In this document: one piece after another, positions 1-11,342 of the stretch
How positions within the stretch are numbered: position 1 is the first letter of the stretch
How the letters are laid out: each line of letters begins with the position of its first letter
NCBI RefSeq assembly: GCF_947623445.1
Contig: NC_135243.1
Location: 21,522,479-21,586,478 of the forward strand
Direction of reading: 5' to 3'
Source: Clavelina lepadiformis
Lineage: Eukaryota; Chordata; Ascidiacea; Aplousobranchia; Clavelinidae
DNA: 64,000 bases
Translations under genes and position numbers: made by a program
Notes under the pieces: model-generated
Told to the model about the DNA's origin: nothing
Database searches by the model: none
What the model saw: only the letters and a program-made list of their open reading frames with translations

Positions 1-1
1 T

Positions 2-100
2 GATGAAACCGAAGAGTCAATATTGAAACAGCACAGAGTGATTAAAACACCAGAAGCCCATCACATGTTTAGGCCTACGAACGTCATCGTTTTATGTTGA
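2..100 (+). CDS. Possible last exon of a gene cut by the window edge
   Basis: The first 100 bases read open in one frame (GAT GAA ACC GAA...) and end in TGA at 98-100, giving about 32 hydrophilic residues (begins DETEESILKQHRV, ends RPTNVIVLC). A canonical AATAAA follows at 256-261, which fits a terminal exon plus a short 3' UTR. I do not recognise the protein and the upstream part is outside the window. A chance open frame of this length is quite possible in this sequence, so the call is tentative. Confidence 0.3.
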   Translation, partial: DETEESILKQHRVIKTPEAHHMFRPTNVIVLC

Positions 101-255
101 AACATTATGGTCGATAAATGTACGGAAACTGTGTCAGAAATTTTTAATTGATTTTGGAACCGGTAACTAAAAAGCGGAACAGTTTATTCATGCGTTGGAC
201 ACTTAATTTGCTAAAGAGTAAATTTTCTTAATGCAAGTCGTAATTTATATGTCAA

Positions 256-261
256 AATAAA
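256..261 (+). terminator. Candidate polyadenylation signal AATAAA
   Basis: An exact AATAAA lies 156 bases after the stop of the possible terminal exon at the left edge, a normal distance for a short 3' UTR. Confidence 0.3.
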
Positions 262-1543
262 CATGTGTTGTTAAAAGCAAATGACTGCTGCATCTCTAAT
301 GTTAATCTTAACGTACCAACTTCACAACCAATAGATTTTCTATTGTAGGCCAATGTTTACAAAGAGTGTTAGCAAACATTTTTGGACAATGAAGAAATAA
401 TTTCTGAAGATTAACCTATGTCGTAATTAGTATTTTCATGATGATACAATCTGAGGTAAAATTTTAAAATGATTAAAGGTAGAATAGAGGTTTTTTAAAA
501 GTTAAGTATATAATAGGTTAACTTGAGTTAAAAAGCAAAAACTTCTTTCAACTAGTAAGCAGGGTTTCAAAGGATTTTTTGGCTTGCTATAACTATTTTT
601 TGTGATTAATTTTTGTTTGTGGTTAAGTTTTGCAGGAAGTATCATTTTTGTTTTTTTTTCAGAAATCCGTTATGTGAAGCTACTTTGAGGAAAATAATTT
701 CGTGTTTTGTTTACAAAACTGGCTGCACTAGCCACTAAATTTTCATGGCTTTGGCCTTACTATTTATTTTTTAATGTTTTTTCATTGACATCATGCAGCA
801 TGTCTTTAGATACTTTAGAAAAAGTTTTACTTATGTACTGCAACAAACATATAAATAATTTTTATAGTAAATAGGTAACAAATACAAATGTTGTAGGCTT
901 TATGCATCAAGAATAATTTTGAGAAATTTTGACACGATTTATCTTTAGCGTCGCATGTGGTTGATAATGTAATAAAACGCCAGCTTGGGGTCCGTGGTAA
1001 CCAGGTTATGAGTTAAATTGCACGAAGCACAAAGAAAAGTTCGACACAAGAAACAAAGCATAACGTGCGGCACAAGATAAATAAACGAATATTTTTTAAT
1101 GGACAAGTTAATACAAGCATAATTTAGCTTTTACCGGTTTTAATGGATGCAGATATTATCTAAATTTGCGATATTTCGGTACCGCACTTGGAAGTCAAAG
1201 CTTAGCCTAACCAGGAAACTAGCCTAAAAACAAAACTATGCTTCGTTAAGTTGAGCAGAAAATCGTGAAAATAAGTATGAATTAAGTAAAGTAATTAACA
1301 ACTTCTTCAAAATGTGTCGCTTGTAAAATGTAGCTTAATTTGGTGACTCCGAAAATGCAGAAATAGTCCTTCAGTAGCCTAAGTGCTGCTTACTGTCTGA
1401 AGTTAGTACTAACCCAATTATATATTTTATATGCTAAAAGTTGTCAATACTGTAATTGGTACCTGCAGGTTTAAACCCAATAAACCAGTAAACTAGCAAA
1501 AGCCTATAAAATCTAAACGAATAGCAAAAGATAGGAACTACCA
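262..1543. other. Intergenic stretch upstream of CFAP90
   Basis: AT-rich sequence with no open frame, splice-flanked exon or repeat ends that I could support. It should contain the promoter and 5' UTR of CFAP90, but I see no reliable core promoter motif. Confidence 0.5.
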
Positions 1544-2212
1544 ATGATGGAACAGCCTCTAAACATTAATGATGTTTTCGTGAGGAAAGGTCAACTTCCA
1601 CTGTCTGCTCAAAGTTCTTACTCAGCCATTCCAACAAGCCGTGACGCACCACGTAATTTGACATACTTCAACAACGAGAAGAAGGTTTGAAAACGTCCAA
1701 ATTGAAGACACAATGTTGATTGCACGAAATTTGAATACTTTTTTGCTTACCACAATTGTTTCGTTTTAAAATGTTAACGTTTTAGTGAAATCTGTTTTTC
1801 TAGACTAGCGAGGGATCAACATACGACCGCCTATACAACTGGAACGAAGGTTTTAACAACAAACTCCATCGTTGTGACCGGGAACATGCGAAAAGCAGAG
1901 GCTTGTGTGTCCATCATGAGGTATCATTTTAATTATTACCATAGGCCTACTCCGAAAATTTCGATGACTTTTTCAGAAAGGTTGACGCTTTGCCAGATTC
2001 TTGGTAATTAAAAACTAGATGTTGTGCGTTTACAGGAATTTTCGAAGCCAATGCCAACCTTAATGTCGACCGTCTATGGACATAAGCTCAACATGCACGT
2101 TGACTTCCCAGACCGAAAGCATGTGAGGATAATCAAGACGAGGGAATTTCTCAGCAACAACGGGGTCACCTTCACTCCTCAACAGAGTTACGGAAACGTT
2201 ACACCTAGCTAA
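1544..2212 (+). CDS. CFAP90: CFAP90 (C5orf49-type) cilia and flagella associated protein
   Basis: Three exons, all phase 0: 1544-1684 (ends AAG|GT), 1804-1920 (TAG|ACT ... GAG|GT) and 2036-2212 (CAG|GAA ... TAA), encoding 144 residues. The protein starts MMEQPLNINDVF, has a Ser/Pro stretch (LSAQSSYSAIP), the block YDRLYNWNEGFNNKLHRCD-REHAK in exon 2, a PTLMSTVYG motif and the ending NGVTFTPQQSYGNVTPS. From memory, this order and these blocks match vertebrate C5orf49/CFAP90, including the LHR-DR-HAK core and a C-terminus ending in (I/V)(A/T)PS. Known role of the family: an axonemal protein associated with doublet microtubules of motile cilia. Length is close to the human protein. An upstream in-frame ATG pair makes the start slightly ambiguous (1544 or 1547). 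Confidence 0.85.
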
Positions 2213-2547
2213 AGCGAGATATTTTAACTTGCAGCCAATCAAGTACAGCTATGTATATTATAACGGTGTGTGTGAAACTATTAGTTATTTTATCAAAACA
2301 AGGCTTGTTGTTTACAATGCGCTACACTGCATCTGATTTTGAAGGATATGCGCTTTCTAATTGTGTTTTTGATCATGGTAATTCATACTTAGTTTGATCA
2401 TGTGCTACATTACTTTATTGGGTGGTAGTGTCATTTTTCATTGTGATTTGTGTAAATGAGATTAAGGTCTTTTTGCAGCCATTGCCCATAATATTTATGG
2501 TAGCTGCCAAATTTATACTAGTGGTTGACTTTGTAAATGTACGTGGA

Positions 2548-2553
2548 AATAAA
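2548..2553 (+). terminator. CFAP90 polyadenylation signal AATAAA
   Basis: An exact AATAAA followed by a T-rich tract lies 335 bases after the CFAP90 stop. It sits only about 90 bases from the polyadenylation signal of the convergent gene on the other strand. Confidence 0.6.
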
Positions 2554-2640
2554 GTTTGTTAATTGTGATAGAATAGAGCATTGTTTTATGATTTCTAAAA
2601 CAAAGTACAGGTTCATAGGTTTTACAGTACCAGTAAACGT

Positions 2641-2646
2641 TTTATT
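2641..2646 (-). terminator. Candidate polyadenylation signal of the multi-homeodomain gene
   Basis: TTTATT on the plus strand reads AATAAA on the minus strand, about 320 bases past the minus-strand stop at 2963-2965. The two convergent genes therefore have tail-to-tail 3' ends about 100 bases apart. Confidence 0.45.
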
Positions 2647-2962
2647 TGTTTAAATGCCAGAGCAAAAGCGTGCGATAACCTTTAAAATAAGCTAGCCTAC
2701 ACCTCCACATGCTGCAAGCGTAATATTAAAAAAACCGGTGCTATATCTAGAACAGTACAGTTTCATAAAATACGAACTCTGAAATAAGATAAAAAAGAAA
2801 TATTCGTAACTCTTTGGATAAATTTACAGTAAAAATCTGCACATCAAAAAAAAAAACACAACAAGAATGGGTACAATTTGCACACTTTCGAACTTGTTCA
2901 AAGAAGTCTATTGCAATTGTTGAAATTGGCCCCATGTTCTCATCTTTCCATCAATACTGAAT

Positions 2963-5900
2963 TCATTCTTCAAGTTCAGATGCTGAAAATGTCAAGAACA
3001 TGATGTTAGAGAATACAATCTAATCTATTAAATCAATCTAATTCTTTATCGAACCTAAGATGATATGGCACATTGGCATGCTGCTCTAATGTGCAAATAT
3101 CAATGCCAAAAATTGGTCTCGCCAACAAATTGCCACATTTTTGTTGATGCTTTCACAAAGTTGGGCTAGTATTGCACAAAATGAACCATTAAACCATACA
3201 TATACAAACAATACAAAACGAATCGCTACATCTCAAAAAACCTGATGGATGATAAATCTGACATAAAAAGTTGACAGTAATCTTCGAAAAATCAGCAACA
3301 TGCTAATTATCGGATTACATAATCATGAAGCTGAAGGTATATTCCACAAATTTTAGCCATCAATAGTCCAAGATCTCATAAACCTAAAAAATACTTACTT
3401 GAAGTATGATCAACTTGTGGTGACAAAACGCCGCTAGCCTCATTGCTAATAGGTTCGTCTTCATTGTTGGAATAAAGATCATCACCTACATAGACACATA
3501 GTGATAGAAAATGTACGTAGACAGCTACAAAATTCAATACAATTATTTGATGAAAACAGGTGTTTGACAAGCGCTGGGTGAAATACCTGTTTTAAAACCA
3601 TTAATTGGTTCAAGTTGGTGCATATTTACTTGAGTCTGTGTCATTTTCTAACAAATTAAATAAAGCTTCTTCAGCCGAAATCGGTTCTGAAGACGTGGGA
3701 GCTTCTTCCATCAAAGTCGAGTTGAGTGTTGCGATGGTAAAATTAGTGTTCTACAAAAAAATGAATTGTATCTTCTAGGTTAATGCACAGATGAGGTTAC
3801 AGCGCCAGTTCATCATCTTCATAGTTTTCGTTGTGTTGTTTTGTATCTTATTTGTACTGATCTTTCAAAAATTTGCAGCTTAACCTTGTTCATTTGTATA
3901 TTCCGTTTAACTATTTCTATTGCGCTATAGTCACCAGCATCACGCAACCCATAGTAAATGGTGAAAATTAAACAATTGCTTGATACTGACAGGTTCACTC
4001 GGAAAAAACTGCTGCAAATTACCTCGGGGTGTTTCTGCAGTTCCCTAATAAGAGGCTCCGCACTGCATTGCGTTGAGGTAGAGTTATACGTTGTTCCTAA
4101 GTAAACCACTTCATTGTCCACATCCGTGTTTCGAGAAAATGGCTGATAGGAAACCTGGTCCTAGGAAAACAGGAACACATCTTAGAAATTTTTTACTTGT
4201 ACTTGTAACTACACTATTACCCCGAGGAACAGCAATTTCCGTGTAAACTTGCTAATTTTAGAAAGTCATTATTATTAAAAATATACCAATAGTAACAAGA
4301 AATGATATAGAAGTAATATTAAGCAATCAAAACAATATCCGCAATAACAATGTCAAGATTGAAAATTAGATCGCTACATACAAAAGTAAGTGAGCAATCA
4401 TTACATGTTTAACAAAATTTCCAAGAAAGTTCATTTATAAATTAGCCATGAAAATCATAGTCATCATTCAACATACTTTGGCAACAAGAAGATCATATTT
4501 ATCGACAACTGTGTTCACTTTCATCGAGTGGACTAAACGAGACTTTGATCGTTTGGGCTGGTACGATTCCAGCAACATAGCTTTAGTCGGAATTCCTTTC
4601 TTACGCTGTTTTCGACGTAACCTTCTCAATGCTTTCACAACAAAGTCATGGCTGTATATCTCGGCACTTGAAACTTTTTCAATTTGGTTGACATCGTCAC
4701 TTGGAAACCACCAGTCTGACAATCGATTGAGAAGAGATGGACGCGATGGGGACACCAGTCGAATAGGAGGTGACCCAGTCACTGTCTCTACAGCAAGGCA
4801 ACAAAAGAACGAGTGCAACAGGAGTTACATTTCAAGCGTGTAGCTCCGTAAGAAAGTATTTCTTGCTCTTAAACGTTAGTTATTTCCAACACAACATTCA
4901 TAATTATAGCTTATTTCATTAAAAAGAAAAATACTTTACTTGTGCTGATTTTTGTATGCAATTATGGATTTTTGAAACACAAAACACAGGTAAAGAGCCC
5001 AAAAAGACATTTAGATAACTAATATATATAATTAATTGTGTAACTGAGAAATGGGCTGCATTTTGATCCATTCAAGCACTTGGATAATAGTTTTACAAAA
5101 GACAAGAGCAAAGTGACAGTGTATCTGAACTTCAAGCGACTTTTCCAGTTTAAAATGTTTCTCATTTGAACAATAAATGTTCTACCATCAATTTAGTCAC
5201 AACTACTTCACTGTCCCTTTACCTCGTCCTTGTGCAAACAGACAATTAACAACGCACCAAGCCACTTGGGCATTTGTGCTACCTCTGGTCATGAAACTGA
5301 CCAATCAAATCTCAAGATTTACGACTGGATCAAGTTCCGAGAAAAGTGTGATGAGAAAGCTTCAAGTCCGGACTTAAAAAACACCTGAGACAAGATGGTC
5401 GAGATAAGATGTCGATGGCCCTTGTCGATTTTTAAATAAACTTTTAAGCTTGGTGTTGTTTTGAAAGAAGCAAATTTCTGATCCCTGTCAAATTTTCATC
5501 CCCGTTTTAGATCCCTCGGACAATTCATGCATTTTAGCATGGTTGAGAAAGTCAAGTAACGGTTTTGTATTTGCGTGAAATTTGCCAGACAGCCTTGAAA
5601 GAACAACACCAACTAGCATTGAATAATAAAACATCTATATAAACATAAGAATATATGAAAGTAATTTTGTGATAAAATTATCTCCGCACAAAGTGCAGGG
5701 CTCACTTAAAAGTTTGTATTGCAGTGAATCCATTACGAGTGAAAGAGACTGAAAAAGTGCACGTAAAATCTTGAGATAAAAAATTGTTGAAGTAACAGCT
5801 CAATAACAATAAATAAACTAGGTGATTAGTACCAACATGCTAGCAGTTAAGCCTTAAATCTATCATAATCTAAATGTCTCCTATAGCAGAATATAAGTCA

Positions 5901-8813
5901 CAGTGCAAGTCACACTGCGCGTCTGTAATAGATAAAACAAGAGGAAAAAATGGAAAAAATTTACGATTTTAACATAAACATACTTAGCAATTTGGAAGTA
6001 AAAATGACTTATTACAGCAAGTTGTTGGTACATACCTACGAAGGACCTTTTATTCGAATCATGGAGTTCTTCACTTTCGTCAAACTACAATCAAAGACAA
6101 AAAATTCAAATAAAAACTGTAATTTGCTGCTGATGTAGACATTGGTGGTGGAAAGATATTCAAAAACTATAACGTGACAAGGTTAAGCCAATAAGTGTTT
6201 AAAATAATAAGAAAATTAAACGTCACATCAACTTCATTTAATACTGTATACACTTAATAACTTGTGCTTTTACGCAGTTTTTTTTCTTCAGGTTTGGCAA
6301 CAGAAATTTTAAGATAGAAAGATACCGGAACTTTTAAAGACTACTTATACAACTGCTAATTTTTATGTTGGAGTTATAGAAGTATAAATTCCGAGAGACT
6401 ATTCAAGAAATTTTAGAGACAATTTTGGACACTTTCTCAAATTAACTAACACTCCTTATAAATATAGACAGAATCCCAGATTTAGCTTAATACCGACATG
6501 TTCCAATAACTTCATTAACATTTCATTAGTATAGAGTTTTAATACCTATATAAACAACTGTACATAAATTATCATATGTAATAAGCTGAACAAAATCACT
6601 TACAGTAGTTAATTGCAAGTTAAACGAAGCTTTAAAGACTTCTACAGGAAGCGTTTCACAGAATTATGAATATTTGGATGATTTGCTTTAGAGCTAGAGC
6701 GGAACTTAAAGTTTGATGATAATTGTACTTACATTACTATCATCATCTTCCACAATAACCAGCTCCTTGTCTGAGAGATCATCGGAAGAATCGTCCAAAA
6801 ACTCCTCATTTTCAGCGGAGGGTGTCAATATTCTTTGCGGAGCTGATTCTCGTGTAGTTGATGGATTCTCTGCACAAGTTGTACCACTAGATGCTCCGCA
6901 TTTCTGTAGCTCAGCTTCCATTAAATTTGTTGAAGTGGTGGCAACACCATGAAAACTGGATTCCTTTCCTGCTGAATTACAGCGGGGCTGTTGAATGGAA
7001 GTCTGCACTTTCTCCACAACAACATCGGTGCTAACAGCAGACATCGATGTGGGAACACTTGACGCTAATCTTGATGAAGAAGTTAAGCATTCCATATGAT
7101 CGGATCTGCTCCAGGTATCCACACCACCTTCTGAAGACAGCTTTTCTAGATCTTCAAATCGAGATGACTCAGGGGCAGTCATTAGGTCTTCAACGTTGTA
7201 ATACAGACACCAACTATGGAATATTTTGTACACATCTGTCTTAGCCATGCTAAGTAGATGTGACATTAATTCCACATCGCTGTTTGAAACACCGTTCCTA
7301 CAACGTTGAAACATTCGCCACAGTATCTGGAAAAGTATAATGTTTGATTTAACTTATTATATAAAAGTAACATGTACAATAATGTATCTGAATTTACTGA
7401 TTATACGTAAGAAAGTTTTAAGTCCATTTAGTATTATAATTATGTATTTATACATATTTATTAATAAATATACATGAAATAATAAGGTATGGTGTAAAAT
7501 CTATATAATAATTACAAATAAGTTTTACCACTTATTAAAATCAATTTATTTGCTAATTTGAAAACAACTTTCCATTATAATGTTGCATCTATCAACCAGT
7601 CGTTCAAGTTCAACAACTAAATCATAAAAATAACTCTATTTAAACCTAATTGGCTCCTAAACAAACCAATGCAATTCAAATTTATGATAGAAATCACAAA
7701 GAAACCTTACCAGTTCTTCTTTGTCAGCTTTGGACTCATCAAAAATATTGGCCAAAGCACGAGCCACACGGAACCAGGATTTAACCTGGGATGTACCCCA
7801 ACCATTTGATTTTGCAATTTGCTGCATTTCTCTGTGACTTAGATAATGGTCTTTCGCAAACATTGCTTGCAGAATCTGTGTATTCAGTGTAATGTGTAAT
7901 GTGCTGCTCACAAAGTTTTCCTCAAACTTATTGTGGCCCTTTGTGCTGGCAGTCTTGGACCACCCTGAAGTAGGAAATTCTTTTTCGAGACTGGTCTACT
8001 TACCGGTTTCATTGGATTTTCCATCGTCCGCTTCCATCTAAACCACAGAGTTATAGCTGACTTTGAAAGACCTGTTTTCAATTGTAACATCCGAAGCGTG
8101 GATTGTTGCAAGATGCTTTTACGCTTAAACGATGATTCCAGCAGGGAAAGAAAGTTAACATTGTCGTGTAAATGAGGTTGGTAGTTTTTCCCTGTGGTGT
8201 ATTATATAAATGAAAAAAACATCAGTTTAATGACAACACCTTTTTTAAGTTATAGTTTTCACATAAGGTATAATTTATGCCAAAGAAAACAATGCCATAA
8301 CTTTTAAGTTGTATATTTAAGTGTCAATTAAGCATGTATCACAGTAACTGGAACTGACAAACCTGTAATCCACTTCTGAAACCAATGCACATAATTAGTG
8401 CGACTTCGTCCAAAGATAGCATTGTGAAGTCTATGATTTAAGTCTTCCCCAAATTTATAAGGTGGCCAAAAGTATTCAAGATTTCGTAACAGAAGCAGGA
8501 TCCTTTTGGATGACCTATGTCCCAAACTTTCCAAGTATGTTGACAAACTGTCTTGACAAACTTGAGAGCTTTGAACCGAATCTGTAAAGCTTTTCATGCT
8601 GTTGGGAGTGCGCACATTTCTGTTTGAATGATGATTTTTCCAAAGAGATGAAGAAACGTTTAATTTCCTTTTAACTTGTTTTTGCTCCGACGATTCATGT
8701 TTTTTTCTACAGAAATGAGTTCGATGATTTTGCTTGCTTGGTTGTTCATCAGCTGAGCAGGTGTTTTTGCATACAGAGCAACAATGTAGATCAGAATCTG
8801 AACTACTCATCAT
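2963..8813 (-). CDS. Multi-homeodomain protein, ZHX/HOMEZ-like
   Basis: Ten exons join in consistent phase: 8813-8363, 8191-8004, 7953-7711, 7326-6733, 6084-6036, 4787-4477, 4160-4023, 3750-3630, 3485-3399 and 2982-2963, about 733 residues. Four tandem homeodomain-like segments are visible. The first three have helix-3 signatures: WFQKW near residues 144-148, WFRWKR near 200-205 and WFRVAR near 273-278. The fourth, near 293-340 (KIFHSWCLYYN), has lost the WF pair. A Cys/His-rich patch near residues 11-39 could be a weak zinc-binding site. A strongly acidic tail follows in exon 4, then about 240 residues of low-complexity and basic sequence (RRLRRKQRKK in exon 6). ZHX and HOMEZ proteins are known nuclear regulators with several atypical homeodomains; a similar role is inferred. 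Least certain point: the 50-base intron between exons 2 and 3, where the acceptor is not pyrimidine-rich. The start at MMSSSDSD was chosen as the first ATG before the conserved part. Confidence 0.7.
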
Positions 8814-9458
8814 TGATAAATAACCTAAAACGAACCTAGAGGCATCTGTACAGAGCTGACTACAGAAACACAAATGCACTAAAAGTTTGAGGGAAACAAA
8901 TTGTTTGCTAAGTGGATTAGCTATAATAAATCGATTACAATACAATAAAGCAATCGATTCCAACATCGCTCAGCAATTTATGGTCACACAAATGAATGAA
9001 AAGATGATTCCTTATATTGGTCACATTCTATGCCTAGTTGGAGAAATAGGCAAAAAATAACAATAATGTATACATAGGTGTGTGTGGCAATTGTACTGTA
9101 TGTATGGAATTAGATGAAGGAAAGAATTGCAGTGTTAACCAAACTATAGCATTGATGCATACGATGTGTATATACCACAAGACGAGTGAACTATATAATA
9201 TGAGTACAACGAGTGAGCTCAAGTACAGGTAACAATAACATATTATTCTTTGTTTGATCACATACCCAATAGTGAAATGTTTAAATGATTTTTATGGTAA
9301 TTAAACACATCGAACGACCTAAAATTTCCGGGAAAAAATTGAAGAACACATTAAGTTTGCACCATAATTTTATGTTGTACGAAACTATGCACACAAAATA
9401 ATGATAGAGAAGGTAAACCTGTAGCTTCCTTTAAATTCATTTTAATTCATCTTCCATC
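8814..9458. other. Intergenic, no feature seen
   Basis: Contains the presumed 5' region of the multi-homeodomain gene and the 3' flank of the VRK gene. The last 100 bases (from about 9360) are duplicated downstream together with the VRK copy. No independent gene is supported. Confidence 0.5.
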
Positions 9459-11342
9459 TCACTTACGCGACTGCATTTTGCGAAGTGTCGGAGTAGTTTG
9501 TGTGCCTGCATTTGCCTTGGGAACATTTACTTTTCGCCGTCGAGTGAAAACAGGATGCTTACCGGACATCTGACCGGTTAACTGGTCATGCTTCTTTAAC
9601 ACAGTTGAAGTGTGCAGTGGAGCCATCGAGTATCTTGAGCTCCTGGAATTTGATGACGAAGAAGCAATCAAGTCTTTTTCTTTCTCAATTTCATCTTTCT
9701 TTTGAGGAATGGCTTGGTAATTATCATCATTTATATTCTCATCATTTCTCTCTGGAGTTGAAAAAGGTGATGATGATTTTTCAGGACTGGACACAACAGG
9801 ACGTTTCTTTACCTTTCTCTGCTTGCTTGAGTGAACGGTTTGATCTATATCAGTTACGGATAAAACTTTCTCCTTAAAGTTGGAAGATCTTGTGTTCCTC
9901 TTTGGAATTCTACCCAGTGGAGCTCCAGGAATTATGTTTTGACTCTTTGATGTTGGGTGAAACTCATCACCACTGTCATCAATGATTGATTCATCTTCCT
10001 CGTCGGTAGTTTCTGTTACTGGACGATAACGTTGGGCGTGATTCCTTGTTGGTTTGATTACAGGAGAATCTTCTTCTGTGGATGATTTCAACTTCTGCCT
10101 CGCTTTCTTCAAGTTAGATGGTTTGCACTGATGTTGCCTCTTCCTGCTTGGCTGTTGCTTCATGCTGACTGGTGATGAAGACGTGGACTCTTCTGATGAC
10201 CTCACAACACGTTGAGTTCTCTTCCTTTGTAATGGAGATGTAACGTTACCGGTGCTCACTTTTTTGGCAGCAGATTCTGCCCGGCGAGACTTCTTTGGTG
10301 TCGGTGGCTCAATATCTTCATCTGCTGAGGAAAAATCAAGCGGCGATGACAAACTAACACTCATTGATTTCAACGCAGTTTTAAATATATTTTGAAGCTT
10401 TTTGTAATTAGGTTCTTCGTCATATTCTAGTCCAACAGCACATTGTAGGAATTCTACTATTTCAGATAAATTGCCGTTCTTGCAAGTGTCTTTAACAAAT
10501 TTCTTCACATCATCTAAAGCATTAATTTTAGCATCACGAACATATGCACAATCAGAAAGCTTATCTTCCCATGGGAGGCGACCACATAGCAAATGGACGA
10601 GAAAAAAGCCTAGAATTTCCATATCTCCTCGCCGAGATGGGTTAGCGCCTTTATGAGCATCTGTGCTTGTATACTCTATTGTTCCGTTGTGAGCTTTTCT
10701 TGGATCTGGCTCATACTTCTTGTGTGTGTTATCTGCTGTGTATCGGTAAGCTAAACCGAAATCAACCAGATATAATTTGTTTTTGTCCTCATGCCCACAC
10801 AAAATATTTGCTCCTTTTATGTCCGCATGCACGTATTCCTTTTCATGCATGTAATGGAGAGCATCTAACATCATGATGGCAATTTTCGCAACAGTTTCAC
10901 GTTTGAATTTCTTGCCCGCCTTCAACCACAAGTTATGAAGATCTGAACCAAACCTTGGCATCACAAGAAATCGGAGTTTCTCTTTGTTGCGTTCATGTAA
11001 GCCATGCGCTATGTAAGATGGTATACCCAAATATGGAACTTTTGTGCGTTTCTTCCATGTTTCGATTTGGTCAGAGCGAGCTGCTCTCTGGTAGAAACTG
11101 ATTTCACAAAACAATGGCCCATTTCCTTGCGGCTCAATTTTTATAACATACGGAGCATTGTCTTTCACAGAATCTTCGGAACCCTTGTCGGCTGAGTAAA
11201 TCAACCCAAATCCACCTGAACCAATCGACTGTCTGACTTTCCAGGTTTTCTTCTGAAGATCAGTTAGCACTTCTCCGGGTGGTAATGGCTTGCATAGCTG
11301 ATGTTGGTTTTTCTTTGGTTTACCTTTTCCTTTAGCAGGCAT
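9459..11342 (-). CDS. VRK1: Vaccinia-related kinase (VRK1 / NHK-1 type), single exon
   Basis: Intact 627-residue frame from ATG to stop. Kinase domain about residues 34-330: glycine loop IGSGGFG at 40-46, VIK lysine at 68, catalytic HADIKGAN with Asp174 and Lys176, and DFG at 194-196 (VRKs often have DYG). The VRK-specific blocks FCEISFYQRA, YTSTDAHKG and SRRGDMEILG are present. The remaining about 290 residues are Ser/Lys/Arg-rich and probably disordered, with several nuclear-localisation-like clusters (KKSRR, QRKRTQR, KQRKVKKR). Length is close to Drosophila NHK-1/ballchen, which has a similar tail. Family knowledge: nuclear Ser/Thr kinase acting on histone H2A and BAF, needed in mitosis and meiosis. 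It has no introns, unlike vertebrate VRK1, which suggests retroposition or intron loss. It has a decayed tandem copy immediately upstream (higher coordinates). Confidence 0.92.
   Translation of the reverse strand: MPAKGKGKPKKNQHQLCKPLPPGEVLTDLQKKTWKVRQSIGSGGFGLIYSADKGSEDSVKDNAPYVIKIEPQGNGPLFCEISFYQRAARSDQIETWKKRTKVPYLGIPSYIAHGLHERNKEKLRFLVMPRFGSDLHNLWLKAGKKFKRETVAKIAIMMLDALHYMHEKEYVHADIKGANILCGHEDKNKLYLVDFGLAYRYTADNTHKKYEPDPRKAHNGTIEYTSTDAHKGANPSRRGDMEILGFFLVHLLCGRLPWEDKLSDCAYVRDAKINALDDVKKFVKDTCKNGNLSEIVEFLQCAVGLEYDEEPNYKKLQNIFKTALKSMSVSLSSPLDFSSADEDIEPPTPKKSRRAESAAKKVSTGNVTSPLQRKRTQRVVRSSEESTSSSPVSMKQQPSRKRQHQCKPSNLKKARQKLKSSTEEDSPVIKPTRNHAQRYRPVTETTDEEDESIIDDSGDEFHPTSKSQNIIPGAPLGRIPKRNTRSSNFKEKVLSVTDIDQTVHSSKQRKVKKRPVVSSPEKSSSPFSTPERNDENINDDNYQAIPQKKDEIEKEKDLIASSSSNSRSSRYSMAPLHTSTVLKKHDQLTGQMSGKHPVFTRRRKVNVPKANAGTQTTPTLRKMQSRK

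Noticed and set aside
6713-6952. Ser-rich 79-codon plus-strand frame
   Set aside because: Antisense shadow of exon 4 of the multi-homeodomain gene.
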